Source of the DNA: Bacillus inaquosorum KCTC 13429
Lineage (GTDB): Bacteria > Bacillota > Bacilli > Bacillales > Bacillaceae
DNA length: 64,000 nucleotides
Direction of reading: 5' to 3'
Assembly: GCF_000332645.1 (NCBI RefSeq)
Contig: NZ_AMXN01000008.1
Span: 124,001 to 188,000 of the forward strand
The position numbers were made by a program, and so were the translations under genes. Of this stretch, positions 8,385 to 18,104 are shown piece after piece. The notes under the pieces were generated by a model. That model saw only the letters and a list, made by a program, of their open reading frames with translations, searched no databases and was not told the DNA's origin. Positions within the stretch are counted from its first letter, which is position 1, and the number at the start of each line of letters is the position of its first letter.

Positions 8385-9629
8385 TTGAAAAAATTTATCG
8401 CATTTCAAATTTTAATTGCTTTGGCAATCGGCGCAGTGATCGGCCACTTTTTTCCTGATTTCGGGATGGCACTGAGACCTGTCGGAGACGGATTTATCCG
8501 CTTAATTAAAATGATTGTCGTGCCGATTGTATTCTCTACCATTGTCATCGGAGCGGCAGGAAGCGGAAGCATGAAAAAAATGGGCAGTCTCGGCATCAAG
8601 ACGATCATTTGGTTTGAAGTGATTACCACGTTGGTATTGGCGCTCGGACTCCTATTAGCGAATGTCTTAAAACCGGGTGTCGGACTTGACCTCTCCCATT
8701 TGGCGAAAAAAGATATCAATGAACTTTCCGGCTACACAGACAAAGTTGTTGATTTCAAACAAATGATCCTCGATATTATCCCTACAAACATTATTGATGT
8801 CATGGCCAGAAATGATTTGCTTGCCGTTATATTCTTTGCTATTTTGTTCGGTGTTGCAGCGGCTGGCATTGGCAAAGCCTCTGAACCAGTGATGAATTTC
8901 TTTGAATCTGTCGCTCAAATTATGTTCAAACTCACGCAAATCGTCATGGTGACTGCTCCTATCGGTGTGCTTGCCCTGATGGCAGCCTCTGTAGGCCAAT
9001 ATGGCATTGAACTTCTCCTCCCTATGTTTAAGCTGGTCGGCACGGTATTCCTTGGTCTGTTCCTGATCCTCTTTGTCCTCTTTCCGCTTGTCGGTCTCAT
9101 CTTTCAGATTAAGTATTTCGAAGTATTAAAAATGATATGGGATCTGTTTTTAATTGCATTTTCCACCACCAGCACCGAAACCATTCTTCCTCAGCTGATG
9201 GACAGAATGGAGAAATACGGCTGCCCGAAACGAGTGGTATCATTTGTCGTCCCCTCCGGCTTGTCACTGAACTGTGACGGCTCCAGCTTATACTTATCGG
9301 TTTCCTGTATTTTTCTGGCGCAGGCCTTTCATGTAGACATGACATTGTCCCAGCAGCTGCTCATGATGCTAGTGCTTGTGATGACCAGTAAAGGCATTGC
9401 AGCTGTTCCGTCAGGCTCGCTTGTTGTTCTTCTGGCGACTGCCAATGCTGTAGGGCTGCCGGCAGAAGGCGTTGCCATTATAGCGGGCGTTGACCGCGTC
9501 ATGGACATGGCGAGAACTGGCGTGAACGTACCGGGACATGCGGTGGCCTGCATCGTGGTGTCGAAATGGGAGAAGTCCTTCCGCCAAAAAGAATGGGTAT
9601 CCGCAAACGGAAAAACCGAAAGCGTGTAG
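8385..9629 (+). CDS. gltP: Proton/glutamate symporter GltP
   Basis: A 414-residue dicarboxylate/amino acid:cation symporter. The serine-rich hairpin and binding region include [34 protein letters not shown] and the C-terminal [17 protein letters not shown]. These are the ligand-binding segments of the glutamate/aspartate family. Translation starts at TTG, seven bases after AAAGGGGG. It is monocistronic, with a terminator shared with trhO. Confidence 0.93.
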   Translation: MKKFIAFQILIALAIGAVIGHFFPDFGMALRPVGDGFIRLIKMIVVPIVFSTIVIGAAGSGSMKKMGSLGIKTIIWFEVITTLVLALGLLLANVLKPGVGLDLSHLAKKDINELSGYTDKVVDFKQMILDIIPTNIIDVMARNDLLAVIFFAILFGVAAAGIGKASEPVMNFFESVAQIMFKLTQIVMVTAPIGVLALMAASVGQYGIELLLPMFKLVGTVFLGLFLILFVLFPLVGLIFQIKYFEVLKMIWDLFLIAFSTTSTETILPQLMDRMEKYGCPKRVVSFVVPSGLSLNCDGSSLYLSVSCIFLAQAFHVDMTLSQQLLMMLVLVMTSKGIAAVPSGSLVVLLATANAVGLPAEGVAIIAGVDRVMDMARTGVNVPGHAVACIVVSKWEKSFRQKEWVSANGKTESV

Positions 9630-9630
9630 A

Positions 9631-9664
9631 AAAAAAGAACACCTCATTCCCGAGGTGTTCTTTC
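9631..9664. terminator. Bidirectional terminator gltP / trhO
   Basis: AGAACACCTC / GAGGTGTTCT stem, 6-base loop, flanked by A-run and T-tract between converging genes. Confidence 0.88.
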
Positions 9665-9666
9665 TA

Positions 9667-10638
<972 letters not shown>

Positions 10639-10834
10639 TTAAACACCCTGTTCAATTATAGTTAGTTGCTATGCACACTCTTACTATATCATACAGGAAA
10701 ATGCCGCAAAGATGAACATATCCGCACAGACTGATAAAAATATCCAAGCTCTTACAAACCCACGCGGCACAAGGGTTTATTAATAACAAATAGTATTTTC
10801 CATTAACTTACTAATAAAAGTAGTTGTCTGAAAA

Positions 10835-11722
10835 CTATTTTTGTAGTTCCTCTTCAAAAGATAAATTTACCGGTTCATCTAAAAGTTCTCCCGGCATTTC
10901 AAGGTTTGTTGAAGGAACGCTCTCATCTACCTCTTCAAAAACAACATGATCCATCCACACCTGACCCGGCCCAGATAATTGGACACCAAAAGATATCACA
11001 GCGCTATTTTCAGGGACATCTAAAACGACAGCATAATGATTCCAATTGGTTGTTCCGGTAATAGGTCTGTTGCTCATATTATCAAATTGGAGAACATCAT
11101 CAGCAGCACTGTCAACCCGCATCCAAAGTGAGGCAAAATGCTGCACTCCTTTTGTTTTGATAAAACTTGATAGACGAAGCCTTTTTCCTAGATAGCGATC
11201 TGCTTTGAATTGCTGCATCATCGTCGCAAATTCACCGATATCCTGCACCATCGTTGACTTTAAATATCCTGAAGCTTTTCCCTGATGTACATTTTCCCGG
11301 TCAACTCCCATTTCGAATTGGAACGGATGGCTCCCGCTCAATACCCACCCCTTCATTTTTTTCTCCATGTAAGATTCCTCCTTTTTTGAAGTGAAACGCT
11401 TCATAAATGTTCGATATGCGCCAGGCGGCATGTGATACAGCTTTTTGAACGTCCTCGTAAATGCTTCTTGAGATTCAAACTGATAATACAAAGCAATATC
11501 AATAATACGAAGATCTGTATAAAGCAAAGCTGCCGCTGCATTCGCAAGACGTCTTAACCGAATATAAGAAGCAACTGACATGCCGACTTCTTTTTGAAAA
11601 ATCCGATGAAAATGGAATTTTGAAAAGCCTGAAACGTTTACAATATCCTCATTTGATATTTGCTCATGTAAATGTGATTCAATCCAATCGATCGTTTTCT
11701 GGACAGCTTTTTCATAATACAT
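10835..11722 (-). CDS. ybfP: AraC-family regulator YbfP
   Basis: A 295-residue regulator. The two AraC helix-turn-helix motifs are at the N-terminus (residues 1-105: SNEDIVNVSGFSKFHFHRIFQKEVG and the second helix pair after YQFESQEAFTRTFKKLY). The rest (about 125-290) looks like a beta-rich ligand domain ending QLSGPGQVWMDHVVFEEV, reminiscent of carbohydrate-binding modules; ligand unknown. The chosen ATG gives the length known for YbfP in 168. It lies downstream of ybfO, separated by a terminator. In 168 ybfO-ybfP belong to the sigma-W regulon. Confidence 0.85.
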   Translation of the reverse strand: MYYEKAVQKTIDWIESHLHEQISNEDIVNVSGFSKFHFHRIFQKEVGMSVASYIRLRRLANAAAALLYTDLRIIDIALYYQFESQEAFTRTFKKLYHMPPGAYRTFMKRFTSKKEESYMEKKMKGWVLSGSHPFQFEMGVDRENVHQGKASGYLKSTMVQDIGEFATMMQQFKADRYLGKRLRLSSFIKTKGVQHFASLWMRVDSAADDVLQFDNMSNRPITGTTNWNHYAVVLDVPENSAVISFGVQLSGPGQVWMDHVVFEEVDESVPSTNLEMPGELLDEPVNLSFEEELQK

Positions 11723-11794
11723 TGCACGCTTCAATCTCCTTTCTGTTTTAGAATAATGGATCACGGCTTATATGTTTTGATTATTTTTGCGATA

Positions 11795-11826
11795 TGTAAA
11801 AACCCCCTGTTATACCACAGGGGGAC
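11795..11826 (-). terminator. Terminator after ybfO
   Basis: On the minus strand CCCCCTGT / ACAGGGGG stem followed by TTTTTAC. It would limit readthrough from ybfO into ybfP. Confidence 0.75.
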
Positions 11827-11831
11827 ACTGC

Positions 11832-13172
11832 TCACTTGATAATGGCAGATGGCGTGATATGCTCCAGCCAAATGACACCGTCATATTGTTCCTTCAGGAT
11901 CATCTGCTCTTCTTTGTCCCCCCAATAGAGTGCTGTCCGGGGGGTGTACATCCACGAAGTGCCTTTCTTGTTTTTTGTATGGAGAAAATCAACAAAGACA
12001 GCTGGATGGTTCGCAGCTTTCAGCAAGGCTTCGAGACTTCCAGATGGCGGCGGGCTTGTGACCGGCATAACGGTCTTATTATCTGAACTATCCAGACTCG
12101 CACCTGAGTAAGCATAAATGCCAATCGTATATGTTTGTTTTTTCAGCCGCTCCGGCAAATAATCACCCATGTTAGGGCCGTTTAGCTGTACCCAGTCCTT
12201 TATCATTTTGGTATTCTGTTTACGAAGATGGTAGTTGTGGCCCCAGACAATGATTTTCTTTTTGGGATAAAGGGTTTCCGCAACCCACTGAAATTGTTCA
12301 GCCATCATGCGGTCTCTCATAAAGAATGAAAAATCCTCAATATTCTCCGGATAATCCTCTAGTTTTTCTTTCATTTCTTCCAGCATATACGTTTCCATTA
12401 CGTTAATTCTCAGCTGAAGGGAATGCATAAACATCTCATAAGCTTTCGGCTCTTTCGGAAGGTGGGCTTTTAGCTCTGAAGCATGTGTTTCAGCGAACTT
12501 AATCAGCCCCTTATAGTTTTTCACAAGCTTTTCCTTCTTTTGCATAAATTCATCAAACGTGTTGCTGTCTGTCACCAATTTAGAAAAGTCATTTTCTGAT
12601 TGGGAGAGCAGCTCTGCTTTTTCAGGGTCCACCGCTTTTACCCATTGATTTGCAGCATCATTGAATGAATTCCTCATGCTTTGAATATCAAATCCCGTAA
12701 GGATAAGCGGATCGCCTTTCTCTTTTTGCTCTTTCATGTAATCAAACAGTTCAACGACATCTTCTGTGTGCCAAACAGCGTAAATGGAGTTTTTCATCGT
12801 GTTTTTAGAGGTTAGTTGGTCCATATTAAGGTAGGATGCATTTGTATCGGGAAAGCCAGACTCAAAGGCCAATACATCGTATCCCAGTTCTTCGTGGAGG
12901 TATTTGATCATGCGGACCTTTGTTACATTGATTTCGCCAGCGCCATGTGTGGTTTCTCCTAACTGAACGATTCGTTTTCCTTTCAGCACCTTCTTGAGAA
13001 AGCGAAGGTCTTTGTTTGAGGCATCGGAAGAATCCAGTGGATGTGCATGTCGTTCAATCCAGCGTTCCCAATGTTTTTCTTCAGAAGCAGCACGGGCTGA
13101 GGCTGAAAAAGAAGAAAACACCAAACAGACAATCAGCAGCGGCAGAGCCATTTTCATTATCATTCGTTTCAA
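11832..13172 (-). CDS. ybfO: Exported erythromycin-esterase-like protein YbfO
   Basis: A 446-residue protein of the erythromycin esterase family (metal-independent hydrolases using conserved His and Glu). A signal peptide is clear (LPLLIVCLVFSSFSASARA, cut before ASEEK). Family motifs are LGETTHGAGE and VWGHNYHLRKQ. Translation starts at TTG preceded by AAAGGAGAG. Known esterases of this family detoxify macrolides in the cytoplasm, whereas this one is exported, so its substrate is unknown. A sigma-W-type promoter lies 40-60 bp upstream, in line with a role under envelope or antibiotic stress. Confidence 0.85.
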   Translation of the reverse strand: MKRMIMKMALPLLIVCLVFSSFSASARAASEEKHWERWIERHAHPLDSSDASNKDLRFLKKVLKGKRIVQLGETTHGAGEINVTKVRMIKYLHEELGYDVLAFESGFPDTNASYLNMDQLTSKNTMKNSIYAVWHTEDVVELFDYMKEQKEKGDPLILTGFDIQSMRNSFNDAANQWVKAVDPEKAELLSQSENDFSKLVTDSNTFDEFMQKKEKLVKNYKGLIKFAETHASELKAHLPKEPKAYEMFMHSLQLRINVMETYMLEEMKEKLEDYPENIEDFSFFMRDRMMAEQFQWVAETLYPKKKIIVWGHNYHLRKQNTKMIKDWVQLNGPNMGDYLPERLKKQTYTIGIYAYSGASLDSSDNKTVMPVTSPPPSGSLEALLKAANHPAVFVDFLHTKNKKGTSWMYTPRTALYWGDKEEQMILKEQYDGVIWLEHITPSAIIK

Positions 13173-13208
13173 TTCTATCTCTCCTTTTCTTCTGGGTTCT
13201 CTAGTAGT

Positions 13209-13235
13209 TACGAGATAGATATAGAAAAAGTTTCC
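13209..13235 (-). promoter_or_regulatory. Sigma-W-type promoter of ybfO
   Basis: Minus strand: GGAAAC (13230-13235), 17-bp spacer, CGTA (13209-13212), matching TGAAAC-N16/17-CGTA. The sigW gene itself lies at 59979-60542. Confidence 0.7.
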
Positions 13236-13248
13236 TATATTGACCAAC

Positions 13249-13279
13249 AAAAAAAGCTTCTCTACTGAAAGAAGCTTTA
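13249..13279 (-). terminator. Terminator of ybfN
   Basis: Minus strand AAAGCTTCT / AGAAGCTTT stem followed by a T-run. It overlaps the ybfN stop codon. Confidence 0.8.
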
Positions 13280-13555
13280 TCTCGATCCTCTCATCACTTG
13301 ATGAAAGTAAAACCGATACGTATTTCGTAAGAATGTCTCAACCGGAAGCTGCACATCGGCTTGGTATTTGCTGATGATGAACGGAAACCGCTCGATTCCT
13401 TTCTCACGCAAATCACTCGCTTGCTCTTCATCTGTTGCCTTCTCTTGCAGAACCGCTTCAACGATTGGCCAGCACGCTTCCCGCAGTTGTCTCAGGACGG
13501 CTTCGTCTCCGGTGTTCTGATAATCTGTGATCCAGCTGATGATTTGTTTCTCCAT
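13277..13555 (-). CDS. ybfN: Small sigma-region-2-like protein YbfN
   Basis: Ninety-two residues from the ATG preceded by AAAGGTG (an upstream in-frame GTG overlaps that ribosome-binding site and is unlikely). The pattern of hydrophobic and acidic residues follows sigma-70 region 2: an N-terminal helix ([19 protein letters not shown]), an acidic segment ([15 protein letters not shown], cf. the EDAEDLVQE helix of region 2) and [18 protein letters not shown], cf. the region-2.3 kyDpsrg.pF..Y motif. No region 4 is present. It lies after psd, behind a terminator. Function unknown. Confidence 0.7.
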   Translation of the reverse strand: MEKQIISWITDYQNTGDEAVLRQLREACWPIVEAVLQEKATDEEQASDLREKGIERFPFIISKYQADVQLPVETFLRNTYRFYFHQVMRGSR

Positions 13556-13575
13556 GAGTTTCACCTTTCTTCAAA

Positions 13576-13612
13576 AAAAGAGGCGCTGCGTTTATGCGAG
13601 CTCCTCTTTTTA
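13576..13612 (-). terminator. Terminator of pssA-ybfM-psd
   Basis: Minus strand AAAGAGG / CCTCTTT outer stem with an imperfect inner stem, followed by seven T. Confidence 0.65.
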
Positions 13613-14401
13613 CTCTTCGTAACCTATCAGTTCTCCGACTTGGACTTCTTGGCCTTCTGTTAAATTGGCGGAAGGCTGGAACGCGTCTTTTTCAAAAATC
13701 AAAATGACGGTTGAGCCGAACGAAAAGTATCCCAGCTCCTCGCCGATCTCCAGCTCGTCCCGTGTACTCGTCTGCACGATAGAATTAATATTCATCGCAC
13801 CGACAGGAATCATCAGGACACTTCGGCCGCCGCCATTCAGCTCGTACACAAACCGGTAATTTTTCGACAAGACATCTTTTCCGTATTTCAGCCCTAATTG
13901 ATTGACCGGGTATGAGCGATTTCCAAGCTCGGCCAGCTTTTGATACCTGCAGCTGATCGGGGAATGGAAACGGTGATAATGCCGCGGGCTTAAATACAGA
14001 ACGACAAAGTACCCGCCGTTGTATTGATGGTCTGCGCTTTTACAGCCGGTCAGCTCAGCGAATGAGTAATCTTTTCCCTTTACCGTAAAGGTTTGATTCG
14101 GGTTGATTTTCCCCACTGTCTGAACCACCCCGTCAACAGGGCTGACTACCGCATGAGCCTCTTTTGACACCGGGCGCCGCTCCAGATTAATATGTCGAAT
14201 GAACAATTCGGACAGCGAACTGTAATCAGCGGCCGTACCATTTACATCATCCCAATTTAGCCGAAAATGTTTTGAGAAAAGCGGAATGACCGGTTTGCTG
14301 ATTTTAGACTCGCAAAATCCTTTAATCAGATAGGATGACAGACGATGATTCGTCAGCTCTATCAATGATCGATACAGAATCTTTACAGCCGTATTAAACA
14401 T
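13610..14401 (-). CDS. psd: Phosphatidylserine decarboxylase proenzyme
   Basis: Last enzyme of phosphatidylethanolamine synthesis, a membrane-associated pyruvoyl enzyme of 263 residues. VVSPVDGVVQ, SPRHYHRFHSPI and the self-cleavage motif FGSTV near residue 230 (the Ser becomes the pyruvoyl group) are present. It starts within the last 8 bases of ybfM and is the third gene of pssA-ybfM-psd. Confidence 0.94.
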   Translation of the reverse strand: MFNTAVKILYRSLIELTNHRLSSYLIKGFCESKISKPVIPLFSKHFRLNWDDVNGTAADYSSLSELFIRHINLERRPVSKEAHAVVSPVDGVVQTVGKINPNQTFTVKGKDYSFAELTGCKSADHQYNGGYFVVLYLSPRHYHRFHSPISCRYQKLAELGNRSYPVNQLGLKYGKDVLSKNYRFVYELNGGGRSVLMIPVGAMNINSIVQTSTRDELEIGEELGYFSFGSTVILIFEKDAFQPSANLTEGQEVQVGELIGYEE

Positions 14402-14882
14402 GAATAATCCCTATAACCCTTCCGATTGTAATAAAAATAAAGCACCATAAAAAGGCGCCGATTGCCGCAAACACAATATACGTTTTCAGCTCCATTTTGC
14501 CGATTCCCGAAAAGTAGCATGTCACATGTCTGACGCCGGGAATAAAATAACCTAAAATAAGAGAATATGGACCGTATTTCTTCATCCATTTTTCCACTTT
14601 CATCATTCTCTTTTCCTTCAATCCAACCCACTTGCCGTACTTGTCGATAAACGGGCGCCCGGCTTTTCTGCCAATCATGTAGCTGATCAGCATACCTAAC
14701 AAAGCCCCGAAAAAGCTGATCAATATTGAAAGCTCATAATTCAGCACGTCAGTATGTGTGAAGTAACCGACGACGGTCATCATCACTTCATCTGGAATCG
14801 GCAACCCAACGATCCCCAAAACCAGCATCAAAAAAATAGCGAGATAACCGTAATCCGCTATGAGCTGCTGAACTAATTCCAT
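14394..14882 (-). CDS. ybfM: DedA-family membrane protein YbfM
   Basis: A 162-residue DedA/SNARE-associated-domain protein. It has four to five hydrophobic helices and the family motifs LPIPDEVMMTVVGYF, SYMIGRKAGRP and YFIPGVRHVTCYFSG. DedA proteins are linked to undecaprenyl phosphate or phospholipid flipping. Encoded between pssA and psd with overlaps of 10 and 8 bases, it probably acts on phosphatidylserine/phosphatidylethanolamine topology; that is inference from context. Confidence 0.88.
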   Translation of the reverse strand: MELVQQLIADYGYLAIFLMLVLGIVGLPIPDEVMMTVVGYFTHTDVLNYELSILISFFGALLGMLISYMIGRKAGRPFIDKYGKWVGLKEKRMMKVEKWMKKYGPYSLILGYFIPGVRHVTCYFSGIGKMELKTYIVFAAIGAFLWCFIFITIGRVIGIIHV

Positions 14883-15406
14883 CTCTCGGACTCCAGGTTT
14901 TCTGCCGCATGTTTTTTAAAGTGAGGAAATTTGATTTTACTCACCATTAAATATGAAAGTCCGCAAGTCCCGATTGCCAGCAGGATCGGGTTATAGACGA
15001 AGCTTAGAATAACGAGACACATACCCGCAAATGGAATCGGCATTCCGATAAAGGTCGGAAGCTTGCTTTGCTCAGTGTTAAATTTAGAGAGGCGAAGCAT
15101 TCCGCAAATGCTGTACGTCAATGCGCATAAGATCCCGATAAATGGAAGGGCGTACAATGCGACACTGTAAGCAAGCATAGAAGGAGCCACGCCAAACGTA
15201 ACGAGATCTGCAAATGAATCCAGTTCTTTTCCCATATCAGAAACGGCATTCAGCTTACGTGCAGCCATTCCGTCAAAGAAATCAAGAAACATGCCGGTAA
15301 AAATGAAAAGCACTGCTGAGTGAATGTTGTGATATAACAAGGAATGAATCGCCAGCAGTCCGCAAGTAAAATTTCCTATTGTAATCATACAGGGGATATA
15401 ATTCAC
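14873..15406 (-). CDS. pssA: Phosphatidylserine synthase PssA
   Basis: A 177-residue CDP-alcohol phosphotransferase that makes phosphatidylserine from CDP-diacylglycerol and serine in the membrane. The signature DG-x2-AR-x8-G-x3-D-x3-D is seen in FDGMAARKLNAVSDMGKELD. About six helices follow. It is the first gene of pssA-ybfM-psd, which has an ECF-type promoter upstream and also a sigma-A-like one. Confidence 0.94.
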   Translation of the reverse strand: MNYIPCMITIGNFTCGLLAIHSLLYHNIHSAVLFIFTGMFLDFFDGMAARKLNAVSDMGKELDSFADLVTFGVAPSMLAYSVALYALPFIGILCALTYSICGMLRLSKFNTEQSKLPTFIGMPIPFAGMCLVILSFVYNPILLAIGTCGLSYLMVSKIKFPHFKKHAAENLESERWN

Positions 15407-15448
15407 AGTGTAACCAAACCTCCAATTGTAAAACCATCTATATCATTC

Positions 15449-15474
15449 GACGATATGGATCGAATAGCGTTACA
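15449..15474 (-). promoter_or_regulatory. ECF (sigma-X type) promoter of pssA
   Basis: Minus strand TGTAAC (15469-15474), 16-bp spacer, CGTC (15449-15452). Sigma-X control of pssA-ybfM-psd is established in B. subtilis and lowers the net negative charge of the membrane. Confidence 0.75.
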
Positions 15475-15542
15475 GGAAAAATTTTCTCTATTAAGCATAA
15501 TAACATAGAATGCCCCCAAAAAAGCAGCACTCAAATTCTATT

Positions 15543-15572
15543 ATTATACAACATTTGTTACCTTTTGAACAA
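15543..15572 (-). promoter_or_regulatory. Candidate sigma-A promoter of pssA
   Basis: Minus strand TTGTTC, 18-bp spacer, TATAAT. It lies about 140 bp upstream of pssA and could give basal expression. Confidence 0.45.
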
Positions 15573-15604
15573 TGAATGCCATTCTTTTCATGTTTCTGAC
15601 AATT

Positions 15605-16489
15605 TTATTCCTCGCTTAAAAAGGACAAGACACGTTGATTGACGTACTCTGCCTGCTCCAGAGATAACAGATGTCCGGCGTTCTTCACAATTTCTGCCTG
15701 AATTCCCGGCACCAATACCGAAGCCCGTTCTAAAGCCATTTGCTGATGGTACATGACCTCGTGCTCCCCGAACATCAGCAGTAGCGGGACCGCAATCGAT
15801 TTCAATTCCCGGTCTGTGAACACATATGGAAAGCCATTTTCTGTCGGCTTCAGGCTTCTTTGTTCATCCTGCCAATCCACACCCGCCACAATTTGTTTTT
15901 GCAGCAGAGGATGCAGATCATAACGGCTATCCGTGATCCACTTGATATATGCCTCAGCCCCCCTTGCCCCTGTAAGCCCCGCAGCGTATTTATAGACATC
16001 CGGATGAAATGATATAAACGCTTCAGCAGGACTCATAACAACTGCCCGCTCTACTCTTTCAGGCGCTTGAAGCAAGAAATTCACGATATGGGACCCGCCA
16101 AGCGAAAGGCCGGCCAGATGTGCCGTCTGAAGTCCGAGCGAATCAAGAACGTCTTTCAGCCAGACTGCGCAATCAACTCTGTTATCCAAAGGAGCTGATG
16201 GTATACTTTTATTTTTGTCTCCTATTATATCGACCGCATATGTACGATAATGACTGCTCCACGCCGCAATATTCGGATACCACATAGCAGAGCTGAAGAG
16301 CCCTCCGTGAAGCAAAACGAGCGACGGTGCGTCCTTTGGCCCACTTGCAATGATATGTGTTTTTCCAAAACGAGTAGAAACATAGAATGCTTCCGACCCA
16401 ATCGGCCACAAAGAAAGGCTTTGATCATATGCCTGGTAAAAGCGAAGGCCGCTTTCTGCCGCGGCAAGCTGCATCGAATCTTGTGTCAT
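15605..16489 (-). CDS. ybfK: Alpha/beta-hydrolase YbfK
   Basis: A 294-residue alpha/beta-hydrolase fold protein. The oxyanion region is LVLLHGGLFSS, the nucleophile elbow GLSLGG (about residue 130), the acid in FGEHEVMYH and the base in NAGHLL near residue 274. There is no signal peptide, so it is cytoplasmic. In 168 YbfK is described as a carboxylesterase. The substrate cannot be predicted from sequence. Confidence 0.82.
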   Translation of the reverse strand: MTQDSMQLAAAESGLRFYQAYDQSLSLWPIGSEAFYVSTRFGKTHIIASGPKDAPSLVLLHGGLFSSAMWYPNIAAWSSHYRTYAVDIIGDKNKSIPSAPLDNRVDCAVWLKDVLDSLGLQTAHLAGLSLGGSHIVNFLLQAPERVERAVVMSPAEAFISFHPDVYKYAAGLTGARGAEAYIKWITDSRYDLHPLLQKQIVAGVDWQDEQRSLKPTENGFPYVFTDRELKSIAVPLLLMFGEHEVMYHQQMALERASVLVPGIQAEIVKNAGHLLSLEQAEYVNQRVLSFLSEE

Positions 16490-16625
16490 CTTCTTCTTTT
16501 TCCTCCGGGTTTGATTGATATAAAATAAAGGATAATGCCCCTTTTGTCTCGTAAGAAAAAATGCCTATTTCTCATTATCTCATATTATAAATTTCCAGTA
16601 TATAGCTTGGCTTCCTGTGAAAATA

Positions 16626-16664
16626 AAAAAAAGGCAATTTCCCTTAAAATCAGGAAAACCGCCT
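16626..16664 (-). terminator. Terminator of mpr-ybfJ
   Basis: Minus strand imperfect stem AGGC..TTTTCC / GGGAAA..GCCT followed by eight T, just after the ybfJ stop. Confidence 0.75.
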
Positions 16665-17061
16665 ATTCTTTGAAAACTAAAGGAATAACCTTATCTTTTT
16701 TATCCTCTGTTAATGAGATGTGATGGGTTACTGATTTTTCACCCTTCGTCAATGCGACGGAGTAGTCACCTTTTTTGCCGGTGTCCCATTTGATGTCTCC
16801 GTTTTTGTCTGTTTTACCGAGTATCTCGCCAATCTCTGTACTCGGCTCCTGGTCTGAGGCCGGTGCTTTAACGATCGTCACTTGAACCCCTTCGATCGGC
16901 AGCCCCTTGGCATCCTCCACATGAAGTGTGACAGGAATAGCCGTTTCTTTCTGAGCAGAATGCGTCTGTGAACTGCATCCGCATAAAAACAAAATAGATA
17001 TGAAAATGGCTAGTTTGCTGTATTTATTGATTTGCCCAATATTGAATATTGTTGAATACAT
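16663..17061 (-). CDS. ybfJ: Putative lipoprotein YbfJ
   Basis: A 132-residue probable lipoprotein: a hydrophobic N-terminus ends in the lipobox LFLCGC, with the lipidated Cys at about residue 29. The mature part (IPVTLHVEDAKGLPIEGVQVTIV ... GDIKWDTGKKGDYSVALTKGEKSV) looks like an Ig/carboxypeptidase-regulatory beta-sandwich. Its start lies inside mpr with a 38-base overlap and an AAGGGTGA ribosome-binding site, so it is translationally tied to the protease. A role in folding or anchoring Mpr is only a guess. Confidence 0.75.
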   Translation of the reverse strand: MYSTIFNIGQINKYSKLAIFISILFLCGCSSQTHSAQKETAIPVTLHVEDAKGLPIEGVQVTIVKAPASDQEPSTEIGEILGKTDKNGDIKWDTGKKGDYSVALTKGEKSVTHHISLTEDKKDKVIPLVFKE

Positions 17062-17962
17062 CGTTCGTCACCCTTGTTCCCAAGTTATATGACGATCCCC
17101 CGTTCGTGTGAATCGCAATAGCTGTCTGCCCTGTATCACTGTAGTTTCGATAAACTGGCGAGCCGCTTTGGCAGCCGTACGTATCAGTTGTATAGGTCAG
17201 CTTATACGTTTCAGCGGAACGAATCGGCTTTGTATCAGACCACATCGTGCCAAATGTCTTGTCACACGGGAATCCTGTCACTGACGAGGAAAGGCCCACG
17301 GGACTGCTGCTGTTTGTTGTCCGATAGCCGTACCAGCCAACCGTGTTTCCAGGAGAACCGTTTAATTTAACAGCTCCGTAATCATAATTGGTGTTTTTGC
17401 TTTCCGTCCATCCTTTGACGGAGTAAAACATCGTGCCAGAATAAGTTCCGTATGGATATGACGAATCATTGCGTCCCGGCGCGGCGGTTATCGACGAAGC
17501 CCATCCGTGATCCTGGCTGTACACACAATGTCCAGCCGTTACGACTGTATTCGGATTGACTAAAAATCCGGTACATCCATAAGTGCTTGAGGTGTTGGGA
17601 TACTTGATTGACAGTTGAACAGTTGCTCTGTAAGGAAAAGATGTAGTACTGGAGATTCTAGTGCGTTCATCGGTTCCGATGATACTTGAAGGCTGTAAGG
17701 TTTTAATGTTTTTTTCCAGTTCCGTTTGGCCGTATAGCGATTTACTTGTTTTCCCAGTTCCCTCATAAGGGGCGGAAACCTGTTCTGCTTTTGACGTTTG
17801 GTTTTTCTTGACATCAGCTTCTTTACCGGTGTTTGAAACAGAAGTTTGCGGGTTCTCTGCCGCTTTTGCCGGTACTCCGAAAGATACCGCCGCTGCCAAA
17901 GCCAAGCACAAAACCGTTAAGTAAGCGAAGCGTTTTTTTCTGAATGTTGAAACTAATTTCAT
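17024..17962 (-). CDS. mpr: Extracellular glutamyl-type serine protease Mpr
   Basis: Secreted serine endopeptidase of the V8/glutamyl endopeptidase family, 312 residues as a preproprotein. A signal peptide (LALAAAVSFGVPAKA) and a propeptide of about 60 residues precede the mature enzyme near SSIIGTDERTR. The catalytic triad is visible: His in TAGHCVYS, Asp in TNYDYGAV, Ser in GCQSGSPVY. Residues are nearly identical to Mpr of 168. The start chosen is the ATG of MKLVSTF; the nine residues upstream lie over the ribosome-binding site. Confidence 0.95.
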   Translation of the reverse strand: MKLVSTFRKKRFAYLTVLCLALAAAVSFGVPAKAAENPQTSVSNTGKEADVKKNQTSKAEQVSAPYEGTGKTSKSLYGQTELEKNIKTLQPSSIIGTDERTRISSTTSFPYRATVQLSIKYPNTSSTYGCTGFLVNPNTVVTAGHCVYSQDHGWASSITAAPGRNDSSYPYGTYSGTMFYSVKGWTESKNTNYDYGAVKLNGSPGNTVGWYGYRTTNSSSPVGLSSSVTGFPCDKTFGTMWSDTKPIRSAETYKLTYTTDTYGCQSGSPVYRNYSDTGQTAIAIHTNGGSSYNLGTRVTNDVFNNIQYWANQ

Positions 17963-18063
17963 TTTGTCATCTCCCTCCTTTTGTGTCAACCACCCTTATT
18001 GATGGAAGACTTTTACATTATAATCAGGTTTCTGATTCTTATGATAAAACTTTTATGGAGGAT

Positions 18064-18098
18064 GAAAAAAACAGGCCTTGTCCAAGACAAGGCCCGCT
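18064..18098 (-). terminator. Terminator of purT
   Basis: Minus strand GGCCTTGTC / GACAAGGCC stem with a 3-base loop, followed by TGTTTTTTT. Confidence 0.88.
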
Positions 18099-18104
18099 CA
18101 AATT

